Source: Actinopolymorpha alba DSM 45243 (GTDB lineage: Bacteria; Actinomycetota; Actinomycetes; Propionibacteriales; Actinopolymorphaceae). From it: a DNA stretch of 64,000 nucleotides. Location of the stretch: assembly GCF_000373925.1 (NCBI RefSeq), contig NZ_KB892707.1, positions 310,001 to 374,000 of the forward strand, in the 5' to 3' direction. Below are positions 50,704-58,699 of this stretch, in pieces. Made by a program: the position numbers and the translations under genes. Numbering within the stretch: position 1 is the stretch's first letter; each line of letters opens with the position of its first letter. The notes under the pieces were generated by a model. That model was given only the letters and a program-made list of their open reading frames with translations. It ran no database searches and was not told where the DNA came from.

Positions 50704-53064
50704 TCACCGTGCGCTGGCCGCTGTACGCCGTCGGCGTGCTCGCCGGGTCAGCCGTCCGCCCAACGTGTCCGTGAAGTCGAGCACACCGACCAGGGGCTGC
50801 CACAGTGCCGGCACCCGCCGCCACAGCGAGGCCGGGAGCAACAGCGCGAGCAGACGGCGCCGCCGTGATGCTTGGGCGCGCAGGGCCTTCGACACCGTTT
50901 CGACGGCCTGACCAACGGCTCCCACCTCGCCGGGATCGAGCGCGTACCGGCTCCGCTGCACTGACTCAACAAGGCGACGGAGGGCGGGCGCGGCCTCCTG
51001 CGGAAGCCTCGTCAGCAACCGCTCGCCGGTTGAACGTGGGGTCGCGGAGCTGTCCCAGGACAGGCCGAGGTCGGTTGCGACGTCGGCGAGTTCGCGCCAT
51101 GCCCCCTCGACCAGCCGACCCGGCTGCCGTTGTGACAGCCGAACGCGGCGAATGCCCAACCGGGTCAGCATGGGGAGCGAGAGTACGAGCAGGACGAGTA
51201 CGCCGGCGAGGACGTACATCGGGTTGATACTCATGCCCCCGGAGGCGTCCGGCGTGGGTCCCGTCGGGTTGTTGTCGCCCGGGACGGGCGCCGGCGAGGC
51301 GCTGGCGCGGTTCTGTCGCGGGTCCTCCTGGCTGGAGGTCGCGCGAGGCGACGCCGTGACGGTGACGCCGGAGTCGGGCACGGTCCACGACGGTGCGCTA
51401 CCCGTCTGTGCCTGCGGGGTGGGCTCGAACCGCACCCACCCGAAACCGGCGAAGTAGAGCTCAGGCCAGGCATGCGAGTCGTGAGCCGTGACCACCCAAC
51501 GGTTGTCCGCCTGGCGCGTCCCTGGCATGTAGCCGATTCCGACCCTGGCGGGAATGCCGAGCGTCCTCGCCATGATCGCCATCGTCGCGGCGAACTGCTC
51601 GCAGTAGCCGCGCTTGTCGGCAATGAACTCCAGCATCGCGGAGCCGCCGTGGCCCTGCTGGGTGGAGAGGTCGTAGATGAAGTCGGTGCGGAACCACCGC
51701 TGGAGCGCGACCGCCTTGTCGTAGTTGGTGCGAGCACCGGCGGTGTGCTGCTTGGCGAGCTGAATCACCTGCTGGGGAAGGTCGGGTGGGACCTGGGTGT
51801 AGCGGCTGAAGATCGCCGACGGTGCCGGCCCCGCGGCCCGCAGCGCCTCCGGGTTGAGGTCGAGTTGAAGGCTGGTCACCTGGTAGGCGAGTCCCGCGGT
51901 CTCGCTGCCCTCCCCGGCGACGATGTCGAGGGTGTCGGGGTCGTACTTCCAGTCGCCCGGCACGCTGATGACGCTGCTGGGGTAGGGCGTCGGCAGCCAC
52001 CTGGACTGCAGGATGTTGTTGATCTGGAACGTCGTACGGACCGGCGTGCGGGGTACGGCGGGGTTGAGCCCCGGGGGTTCGGGGAGTCGCCTGGTGTCTC
52101 GCGCTCCGCCGCCGGGTATGACGCGCACATTGCGCTGGGACGGCTTCCACAGCTGACCGTCGAAGACGTCGAGTGTGACGAGCTTGATGTAGTCAGGCGT
52201 CGTGGTATCGGTGACATAGCTCATCACCGGAAGGTCCTGGGGGCGCCTGAGGTTGCGCTTGAGGTCGACGATGGGGTTGTCGACCTCGATGGTCCGCCCG
52301 GTCGAACCAAAGCCGGAGCCCTCGCCCTGGCCGAAGACGCCGTCGGGGAGTGCGGGTACGGCGGCGGGGACGACGACCGACAGACCGATCACGGCGGCGC
52401 CGACCCGCCGACCGGTCTGACCCAGCAGCGAAGTCTGCACACCATCCTGCGGTCCCGCGACCTCGTCGGCGATGCCGATCACGCGGCCCCAACGGCTCAG
52501 GCGTTCGCGTCCCTCGGTGACCAGCAGGAGGACGTATCCGATGGCGGCGGGAACGAACGCGAGCGCGGAGACTCCACCCGACACCGTGGTGGCCGGGATG
52601 CTGTACAGCAGTAGAAGAGGGAGACCCGCCCACGGAGCCAGCCGGAAGGTCGCCGAGAGCGTGTCGACGGCGATGGCGACGATCCCGACGCCGAGAGCGG
52701 TCACCATCACGAGGTTGGCGTCGTAGGGCACCGGGGCCGCATACCGGACGACGATCAGCAGGCCCTCGTTGATGCGATCGACGAACGACTGGACCGACTC
52801 AGCGCTCGGCAGGACGCCGAAGCGGAGGTTCTCTCGAGCGAAGACGAGGATGAACCCCCAGCCGAGCGCGGCCAGCTGACCGAGCGGAACCAGCAGTCGT
52901 GGGGTGCCGAGCTGCCGGAGGCCGAAACCCACCGCCGCGACGAAGAGCACCACGAACGCGGTCGTACCAAGCCACCTCTGGCCGTGGTAGGCGGGAACGA
53001 GTGCGAGACAGGCGAGCAGCGTGGCGACGGTGCCCGCGATGCTCCTTCGCAGTGCTCCACTCAC
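50704..53064 (-). CDS. TgpA-type transglutaminase-like membrane protein
   Basis: The 786-residue protein has six N-terminal membrane helices, a long extracytoplasmic part, a transglutaminase core (Cys in KRGYCEQFAATM, His in AHDSHAWPEL, acidic residue in WVRFEPTP, where Glu replaces the usual Asp), and one more helix near the C-terminus (MYVLAGVLVLLVLSLPML) with a cytoplasmic DUF4129-like tail. GTG 53064 overlaps the DUF58 stop (GTGA). With DUF58 and MoxR upstream it forms a conserved three-gene operon, likely for assembly or activation of an envelope complex. Confidence 0.92.
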   Translation of the reverse strand: MSGALRRSIAGTVATLLACLALVPAYHGQRWLGTTAFVVLFVAAVGFGLRQLGTPRLLVPLGQLAALGWGFILVFARENLRFGVLPSAESVQSFVDRINEGLLIVVRYAAPVPYDANLVMVTALGVGIVAIAVDTLSATFRLAPWAGLPLLLLYSIPATTVSGGVSALAFVPAAIGYVLLLVTEGRERLSRWGRVIGIADEVAGPQDGVQTSLLGQTGRRVGAAVIGLSVVVPAAVPALPDGVFGQGEGSGFGSTGRTIEVDNPIVDLKRNLRRPQDLPVMSYVTDTTTPDYIKLVTLDVFDGQLWKPSQRNVRVIPGGGARDTRRLPEPPGLNPAVPRTPVRTTFQINNILQSRWLPTPYPSSVISVPGDWKYDPDTLDIVAGEGSETAGLAYQVTSLQLDLNPEALRAAGPAPSAIFSRYTQVPPDLPQQVIQLAKQHTAGARTNYDKAVALQRWFRTDFIYDLSTQQGHGGSAMLEFIADKRGYCEQFAATMAIMARTLGIPARVGIGYMPGTRQADNRWVVTAHDSHAWPELYFAGFGWVRFEPTPQAQTGSAPSWTVPDSGVTVTASPRATSSQEDPRQNRASASPAPVPGDNNPTGPTPDASGGMSINPMYVLAGVLVLLVLSLPMLTRLGIRRVRLSQRQPGRLVEGAWRELADVATDLGLSWDSSATPRSTGERLLTRLPQEAAPALRRLVESVQRSRYALDPGEVGAVGQAVETVSKALRAQASRRRRLLALLLPASLWRRVPALWQPLVGVLDFTDTLGGRLTRRARRRRTAASAR

Positions 53065-54443
53065 GGGGTTCGTCCTCCTACCAGGTCGGGCGGCGGCGAA
53101 GGCGTTCCGGCGGCGTCCGGCGCGACGGCCGCTGTCTGGTGAGGCGCCCGTGCGGTGTCGCCAACCGAGGCACCCTCTCCGAGGGTCAGTCGGGCCCATA
53201 CCTGGGGTATGGCCTCGCCAGCGCGCGCGACGGCGACCCGCCAGCCGCCTCGGCGCAGCATGCTGAGGCTCTCGGAGAGTTGCTCGGCGACCTCCTCTGG
53301 CGCGCGTTCCTTACCCAACGCCCACGAGGGAGAGTCGATGACGATGGCGAGGGCACTGCTGGCCCGCTGCCGGAACCGCACCATCGCCTCGGCTTCCGCG
53401 GGCGTCAGGACACCGAGCACCGCGATGAGGACGCCGTGCGAACCATCGCGCGGCAGGTTGATCGAGGCATGACTGAGCTGGCCGGTCGACGACTGTCCGA
53501 CCACGGCGAGGGCGTCGAGCAGGAGCCCCTCGGCGTCGGCGGACGGACCGGATTCGCGGGAAGTGGCCGCGACCGCCGCGCCGGCATCAGTGACCAGCCG
53601 GGTGGAGTAGCCGCGCCGGAGCAGATGTACGCCGATCGAGGCGGCGGCACTCACCGCCCACTCGAAGGACGAGGCGGGACCGCTGCCACGGTGACCGATC
53701 CGGCGGGTGTCGAGGAAGAGCGTCGCTCTGCTCTGCCAGGGTTGCTCTTCGCGACGAACCATCAGCTCGCCTCGCCGGGCACTCGACCGCCAGTGCACCC
53801 GGCGCAGGTCGTCGCCGTCGCGGTACTCGCGGACGGTGATGTCCTCCTGGCCGTCGGCGGTGGACGAACGCGGGCGGTTCTCGCCGTTCGTCGCCCACTC
53901 GCCGCCGACCCGGGCGGGCGGCAGAGCATGAATCTCGGGGGTGACCAGGAGAGTGTCCTGTGCCTTGAACGAACGGGTCAGCTCGACGAGTCCGAAGGGG
54001 TCGGTGACCCGTAGCGAGAGCGGGCCGATCGGGAACCGACCCCGGACGTCGGAGCGCACGGCGTAGCCGACGTCGCGGCGCCAGCGTGCCGACATGCGGT
54101 CGAGCACGAACCGAGGTCTGGCCCCGAGGACGTACGGCACCTGGTCTTCGAGGAGCAGCAGGCCGGTCGGCATGCGTCCGGCGTTCTCGAGTCGGAGTCG
54201 AACGCTGGACTGCTGGCCCACCGGCACCCGCACTGGCTGGATCGAGCGGGACGCGGCGATGCGGTAGCGCGTGCGGGCGACCACGAGCACAGTCACGATC
54301 GGCAGGGCGACCAGGAAGACGGCCACCCTGAGGAGGTCCTTCTGCCCGAGTACGAGTGCGCAGACGGCGGCGGCGCCGCCCGCGGCCAGGAAGGCCCGAC
54401 CGCGGGTGGTGAGAGAGGAAAACCGGCCGCCCATCGGGCTCAC
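53061..54443 (-). CDS. DUF58 domain protein (VWA-like, MoxR partner)
   Basis: The 460-residue protein has two N-terminal membrane helices (AFLAAGGAAAVCALVLG; VAVFLVALPIVTVLVVA), a beta-rich middle part (VRLRLENAGRMPTGLLLLED), and the DUF58 core VREYRDGDDLRRVHWRSSARRGELMVR. Such proteins work with MoxR ATPases. GTG 54443 overlaps the MoxR stop and its own stop overlaps the next gene, so the three are translationally coupled. The Pro/Ala-rich C-terminal tail looks disordered. Confidence 0.92.
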   Translation of the reverse strand: MSPMGGRFSSLTTRGRAFLAAGGAAAVCALVLGQKDLLRVAVFLVALPIVTVLVVARTRYRIAASRSIQPVRVPVGQQSSVRLRLENAGRMPTGLLLLEDQVPYVLGARPRFVLDRMSARWRRDVGYAVRSDVRGRFPIGPLSLRVTDPFGLVELTRSFKAQDTLLVTPEIHALPPARVGGEWATNGENRPRSSTADGQEDITVREYRDGDDLRRVHWRSSARRGELMVRREEQPWQSRATLFLDTRRIGHRGSGPASSFEWAVSAAASIGVHLLRRGYSTRLVTDAGAAVAATSRESGPSADAEGLLLDALAVVGQSSTGQLSHASINLPRDGSHGVLIAVLGVLTPAEAEAMVRFRQRASSALAIVIDSPSWALGKERAPEEVAEQLSESLSMLRRGGWRVAVARAGEAIPQVWARLTLGEGASVGDTARAPHQTAAVAPDAAGTPSPPPDLVGGRTP

Positions 54444-55474
54444 CGGCGGCGGTTCGGGTCGGGTACCGGCACGGTACGGAGGAGGTCGGCGACGACCTGT
54501 TCCGCCGTACGGCGTGCGATCTGGGCCTCGGCCGCCGGTAGCAGCCGGTGGGCGAGGACGGGAATGGCGAGGGCCTGGAGGTCGTCGGGGAGGACGTACT
54601 CCCGGTCATCGAGCGCGGCGGCGGCCCGGGCCGCGCGGATGAGGTGAAGGGTCGCCCGCGGTGAGGCGCCGAGGCGGAGGTCAGGGGAGTGGCGGGTCGC
54701 GGTCACGATGTCGATGGCGTACTCCTTGACCGCGGGTGCGACGTAAACCCCCTGCACGATGTCGATGAGCTTGGCGATCTCGCGGGCGTCGGTGACCGGC
54801 TCGAGGTCGTCGAGTGGCGAGTGCGCGCCGTGGGTGTCGAGCATCTCCAGCTCTGCCTGGGCGCTCGGGTAACCCATGGACACCCGGGCCATGAACCTGT
54901 CCCGCTGCGCTTCGGGCAGCGGGTAGGTGCCTTCCATCTCGATGGGGTTCTGGGTCGCGATGACCATGAACGGCGGCTCGAGGTGGTAGGTCGTGCCGTC
55001 GACCGTGACCTGCCGCTCCTCCATGCACTCAAGGAGCGCGGACTGGGTCTTAGGTGAGGCGCGGTTGATCTCGTCACCGACGACGATGTTGGCGAAGATG
55101 CCGCCCGGGCGGAACTCGAAGTCGTGGGTCTCCTGGTTGTAGACCGAAACGCCGGTGACGTCGCTCGGCAGGAGGTCCGGAGTGAACTGGATGCGCCGCA
55201 CGCTGCAGTCGATGGAACGCGCGAGTGCCTTGGACAGCATGGTCTTGCCGACGCCGGGCACATCCTCGATGAGCAGATGTCCTTCGGCGAGCAGGACGGT
55301 GAGCGCGACTTTGACGACGTCGGACTTGCCTTCGATCACGCGCTCGACCGCGTCGCGTACCCGTGCAGCGGTCTGGGTGAGATAGGGAAAGTCAGCCGCG
55401 GGAGCCCATCGTTGCTCACCTGGTCGCCTCGTCGGCTCGATCGTCGGGCCGGTCGACACCATGGCCTCCCTCAT
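54440..55474 (-). CDS. moxR: MoxR family AAA+ ATPase
   Basis: The ~344-residue AAA+ protein has Walker A EDVPGVGKTMLSKAL, the family stretch FTPDLLPSDVTGVSV, Walker B IVVGDEINRASPKTQSALLE, sensor 1 VIATQNPIEMEGTYPLPEAQ and a C-terminal lid (LRLGASPRATLHLIRAAR). MoxR proteins are chaperone-like ATPases for VWA/DUF58 partners. The start may be ATG 55474 or ATG 55462; neither has an ideal ribosome site. It heads the minus-strand operon and is divergent from mraZ across a ~590-base gap. Confidence 0.93.
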   Translation of the reverse strand: MREAMVSTGPTIEPTRRPGEQRWAPAADFPYLTQTAARVRDAVERVIEGKSDVVKVALTVLLAEGHLLIEDVPGVGKTMLSKALARSIDCSVRRIQFTPDLLPSDVTGVSVYNQETHDFEFRPGGIFANIVVGDEINRASPKTQSALLECMEERQVTVDGTTYHLEPPFMVIATQNPIEMEGTYPLPEAQRDRFMARVSMGYPSAQAELEMLDTHGAHSPLDDLEPVTDAREIAKLIDIVQGVYVAPAVKEYAIDIVTATRHSPDLRLGASPRATLHLIRAARAAAALDDREYVLPDDLQALAIPVLAHRLLPAAEAQIARRTAEQVVADLLRTVPVPDPNRRR

Positions 55475-55987
55475 CAAGCAGGGCCGCTGCGCCGAGCGGC
55501 GTGATGGGTCGAGTCTCTCAGGTTCGAGCGGTGCACGGGATGGTGGTTCTCAAGACCTACACGCGTCTCCGGCCGTTCCGTCCTCCCGCAAGGGCGGTCG
55601 ACCGTGGGGGTGCCAAACAATCTCAAATCAGCCCTCGCCGCGAGCCCGCGGGTCATGCCTTTACCGGGCGTCGAATGTCGTACGCACCTCTGCGTCAGAC
55701 CGTACGTCTTCCACGACAAAACGTCGCCCTTCCGAAACAAATTCTCCAGGTACCCCTGCATACGTCGCAGCCGAGGTTCCGGTTCCGACGCGGAGCCCCT
55801 CCACTTCCCTCCCCGGCGTACCCGGGTCGGCCGCGTACACCGGGCTGTGGATCCGGGGTGCGGTGGGTGGGGACGCGCCGGCCCGCCACCGGCGCTCCAC
55901 CCACGCCCCACTTCACTCCACCCCCTCTGACCTGCGGCGTTGCCGAAAGAAGCCGCCGGAACGACGGCGTGCAGGGCGCAAGAATGG
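55475..55987. other. Intergenic region between moxR and mraZ promoter
   Basis: About 510 bases without a convincing gene in any frame. On the mraZ side, CCCCACTTCACTCC (55906-55919) is the exact complement of the sequence at 55996-56009 in the mraZ promoter, so a second, oppositely facing site may serve the moxR operon. GC content is lower around 55690-55760. Confidence 0.5.
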
Positions 55988-56034
55988 TTGACCGGGGAGT
56001 GAAGTGGGGTAAAGTGGCGCGCAGTGGTGGAGAG
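55988..56034 (+). promoter_or_regulatory. mraZ promoter with MraZ-binding repeats
   Basis: TTGACC (55988-55993), a 16-base spacer and TAAAGT (56010-56015) form the promoter. Overlapping it are TGGGG (56005-56009), TGGCG (56015-56019) and TGGTG (56025-56029), each followed by a 5-base spacer. This is the TGGnn-N5 array at 10-bp period that MraZ proteins bind in other bacteria. The array covers the -10 box and start point, predicting autorepression. Confidence 0.75.
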
Positions 56035-56060
56035 CGGCACCCAGCGAGTTTCACGGGGAG

Positions 56061-56501
56061 GTGGCGGCCACGTTCCTCGGCACCCACACCCCGCGCCTCG
56101 ACGAGAAGGGGCGGCTGTTCCTCCCGGCAAAGTTCCGCGACGAACTGGCGGAGGGGCTTGTGGTGACACGGGGGCAGGAACGTTGCCTGTACGTCTGGCC
56201 GCTCGCCGAGTTCGGTCGGCTGACCGAGCAGATGCGTCAGGCACCGGTCACCAACAAGGCCGCTCGCGACTACCTGCGGATGCTCTTCGCCGGCGCGTCA
56301 GACGAGAAGCCCGACAAGCAGGGGCGGATCACGCTCCCGCCGATGCTGCGCGAGTACGCCGGCCTCACCCGCGACTGCGTGGTGATCGGCGCGATGAACC
56401 GCGTGGAGATCTGGGACGCAGAAGCCTGGGCCAGGTACTCCAGCGAGCAGGAGCAGGCCTTCGCCGAGCTGAGCGAGGAGGTGCTGCCCGGAATCCTCTG
56501 A
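56061..56501 (+). CDS. mraZ: Transcriptional regulator MraZ
   Basis: The 146-residue protein has two AbrB-like swapped-hairpin domains, each with the DxKGR signature: [18 protein letters not shown] and [18 protein letters not shown]. MraZ binds TGGG-type repeats upstream of its own gene and controls the division and cell-wall cluster. The start is odd: GTG 56061 touches the GGGGAG ribosome site directly, whereas the site is well spaced for ACG 56070, where other MraZ proteins begin (MFLGTH). Either GTG is used or translation starts at a rare codon. Confidence 0.93.
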   Translation: MAATFLGTHTPRLDEKGRLFLPAKFRDELAEGLVVTRGQERCLYVWPLAEFGRLTEQMRQAPVTNKAARDYLRMLFAGASDEKPDKQGRITLPPMLREYAGLTRDCVVIGAMNRVEIWDAEAWARYSSEQEQAFAELSEEVLPGIL

Positions 56502-56785
56502 GCCCCCGGACCCTGGCGATGATCCCGGCCCTGACCTCCTTTGGTCGTGCCAGCTCGGGATCTGGCCACAGAAGAAGTACCCACGAGCGCTTGATCCCGG
56601 TCGTCCACCTGGTTGACCAGGTCGAGAACTCAACTCCAGCAACGAAGCAGTGGTCGTGCGGCGAGGTCTCCAGCCCGCTCTCTGCGCCTTCTGACGCAAC
56701 TTCCCCGGCGCCAGACGGCGGCTTCCCCAGCGAGCGGGCGGGGACCTGGCCGCACGGAGTCAGATGTGTGGCAAGGGGGCACGAC

Positions 56786-57028
56786 GTGAACGACCAAGCT
56801 CACGTGGACGGCGACGACCGTCGGGGGCACGTGTCCGTGTCGCTCCCAGTTCGGCCTCTCGCCGCGCCTGTCACGCAGGTCGTGCCCAGCGTGCCTGACG
56901 AGTCGGCGCCGGAGCAGATCTCCCTCGGCCAGGCCGTTCGGTCGCGGGCGCTGGTGATCGTCTTCTCCCTGGCCGCCTCGGTCCTGGTCACCCTGATGCT
57001 CTCGACCCTGCTGGGAATCCCGGGCTGA
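56786..57028 (+). CDS. Small single-pass membrane protein in dcw cluster
   Basis: An 80-residue frame starts at GTG 56786 with AAGGGGG (56773-56779) upstream and ends 2 bases before the first possible rsmH start. The N-terminal ~50 residues are hydrophilic and end in [10 protein letters not shown]; one strong membrane helix ([21 protein letters not shown]) lies near the C-terminus with GIPG after it. I recognise no named family. Tight coupling to rsmH and the clear helix make it a probable real gene, perhaps a division-complex accessory. The 284 bases before it carry only a small hairpin (56607-56622). Confidence 0.65.
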   Translation: MNDQAHVDGDDRRGHVSVSLPVRPLAAPVTQVVPSVPDESAPEQISLGQAVRSRALVIVFSLAASVLVTLMLSTLLGIPG

Positions 57029-57042
57029 GGGTGGTGCGTGTC

Positions 57043-58035
57043 ATGAATCCCACCGCCGACCAGCCGATCCACGTGCCGGTCATGATCGAGCGGGTCGTCG
57101 ACCTCCTCGCGCCGGCGCTCGCCCGACCCGGCACGGTCGTGGTCGACACGACCCTGGGGCTCGGCGGGCACGCGGAAGCCCTCCTACGGGAGTGCCCCGA
57201 GACCCGACTCATCGGCCTCGATCGCGACCCCCAGGCGATCGCCGCCGCGGGTGCCCGCCTCGCGCCGTTCGGTGACCGCGCCACCCTTGTGCACGCGGTC
57301 TACGACGAGATCACCGCGGTCCTGGCCCGGCTCGGCATCGGCCGTATCGACGGCGTCCTCTTCGACCTCGGCGTCTCCTCTCTTCAGTTGGACGAGACCG
57401 CCCGCGGGTTCGCCTACAGCCGGGAGGCGCCGCTGGACATGCGGATGGATCCCACCACGGGACCGACCGCGGCGGACGTGCTCAACACCTATTCCGCGTC
57501 GGACCTGGCCCGGATCCTGCGTGAGTACGGCGAGGAGAGGTACGCCCGGCGGATCTCCGAGGCGATCGTCCGCGAGCGGCAGGTGGCGCCGTTCGTGACC
57601 AGCGAGCGCCTGGTCGAGGTGCTCCGGGCGGCGATCCCGATGGCGAAGCAGCAGACCGGAGGGCACCCGGCCAAGCGCACGTTCCAGGCACTCCGCATCG
57701 AGGTCAACGGTGAGTTGCGGGCGCTCGAGCGCGCGTTGCCGGGCGCTGTCGACGCCGTGGCGGTGGGTGGGCGGGTCGTGGTCCTGTCGTACCACTCGCT
57801 GGAGGACCGGCTCGTGAAGCGGACGCTTGGCGCGCTGTCCCAGCCGGACGTTCCGTACGGCGTCCCCGAGGTTCCACCGGGCTACGAACCCGTCCTACGG
57901 CTTCTCACGCGAGGGGCCGAGAAACCGTCCGCCGCGGAGGTGGAGGCGAATCCCCGGGCGGCGTCTGCCCGGCTGCGGGCCGCCGAACGTATCCGCGCGG
58001 GTCGCTTGTCGGCGAGCAAGGGGGGAGCCGCATGA
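57043..58035 (+). CDS. rsmH: 16S rRNA (cytosine(1402)-N(4))-methyltransferase
   Basis: RsmH (MraW) methylates N4 of C1402 in 16S rRNA using AdoMet. The 330-residue product has HVPVM near the start, the AdoMet site [57 protein letters not shown] and the late [15 protein letters not shown] and [13 protein letters not shown] motifs. ATG 57043 is preferred; GTG 57031 would add four residues. Its stop overlaps the start of a 27-codon mini-ORF (ATGA). The place in the cluster is as expected. Confidence 0.95.
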   Translation: MNPTADQPIHVPVMIERVVDLLAPALARPGTVVVDTTLGLGGHAEALLRECPETRLIGLDRDPQAIAAAGARLAPFGDRATLVHAVYDEITAVLARLGIGRIDGVLFDLGVSSLQLDETARGFAYSREAPLDMRMDPTTGPTAADVLNTYSASDLARILREYGEERYARRISEAIVRERQVAPFVTSERLVEVLRAAIPMAKQQTGGHPAKRTFQALRIEVNGELRALERALPGAVDAVAVGGRVVVLSYHSLEDRLVKRTLGALSQPDVPYGVPEVPPGYEPVLRLLTRGAEKPSAAEVEANPRAASARLRAAERIRAGRLSASKGGAA

Positions 58036-58115
58036 GCGAGCGGAGCGAGCGAATCATCCAACGCAGCGCCTTGAGTGCCTCATGCGCGCCCGACGCGAAG
58101 CGAGGGCGCTCATGA
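58032..58115 (+). CDS. Mini-ORF bridging rsmH and ftsL by two ATGA overlaps
   Basis: ATG 58032 overlaps the rsmH stop (ATGA) and the TGA at 58113-58115 overlaps the ftsL ATG 58112. The 27-residue frame begins [13 protein letters not shown]. Its DNA, ATGAGCGAGCGGAGCGAGCG, looks like a repetitive actinobacterial intergenic sequence. It may act by passing ribosomes from rsmH to ftsL rather than by its peptide. Confidence 0.35.
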   Translation: MSERSERIIQRSALSASCAPDAKRGRS

Positions 58116-58699
58116 GCGTTGTGGAGAGTCTGGACAGGCCGCGGCGTGAACAGGCACGACGCGAACGCCGGCTGCAGGTCGTACCCGACTCCGCGGGCCA
58201 ACCGTCGCGCGCGCCGTTCGTCCTGCTCGTGGTCGTGATCCTCGGGGTGGGGCTCGTGGGTCTGCTCCTGCTCAACACCTCGCTGCAGCAGGGTTCGTTC
58301 GCGATCCACGATCTCAACCGGACGACCTCGCAACTCGAGGAACGCCAGGGTGTGCTGGAGCAGCGGGTCGCCACCCTGCAGGCCCCCGAGACGTTGGCGA
58401 GCCGCGCCCAATCGATGGGCATGGTGCCCAACACCAACCCGGTCTTCCTGCGGTTGTCTGACGGAGTGGTCCTCGGTGATGCGGTTCCAGCCAAGCCGCG
58501 GGTGACCGCGCAGCCCACCCCGACCGGAACACCTGGCGGACAGGCGACGCCGCCCGCCGGCCAGCAGACCGTGCCCCCGGGACGGGTGACGCCAGGACCC
58601 AACGGCCGGCCGACCCCGGCGCCCACTCAGCCCTCCGGGCAGGGACAGAACCACCCGAGTCGGGCGCCCACCGTGCCAACAACGGGAGGGAACCCATGA
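58112..58699 (+). CDS. ftsL: Cell division protein FtsL-like
   Basis: The 195-residue protein has a basic cytoplasmic N-terminus, one membrane helix (FVLLVVVILGVGLVGLLLLN, about 36-55), an extracellular coiled coil (HDLNRTTSQLEERQGVLEQRVATL), and a Pro/Gly/Thr-rich tail of about 70 residues. This is the FtsL/septum-initiator layout, and the place between rsmH and ftsI fixes the role in the divisome. ATG 58112 has GAGG at 58101-58104; ATG 58082 is an alternative. It overlaps ftsI by 4 bases. Confidence 0.88.
   Translation: MSVVESLDRPRREQARRERRLQVVPDSAGQPSRAPFVLLVVVILGVGLVGLLLLNTSLQQGSFAIHDLNRTTSQLEERQGVLEQRVATLQAPETLASRAQSMGMVPNTNPVFLRLSDGVVLGDAVPAKPRVTAQPTPTGTPGGQATPPAGQQTVPPGRVTPGPNGRPTPAPTQPSGQGQNHPSRAPTVPTTGGNP

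Noticed and set aside
56024-57028. A single 334-codon frame covering mraZ and the gap to rsmH
   Set aside because: Its first part is an out-of-frame reading of mraZ. Only the last 80 codons, with their own ribosome site and membrane helix, were kept.
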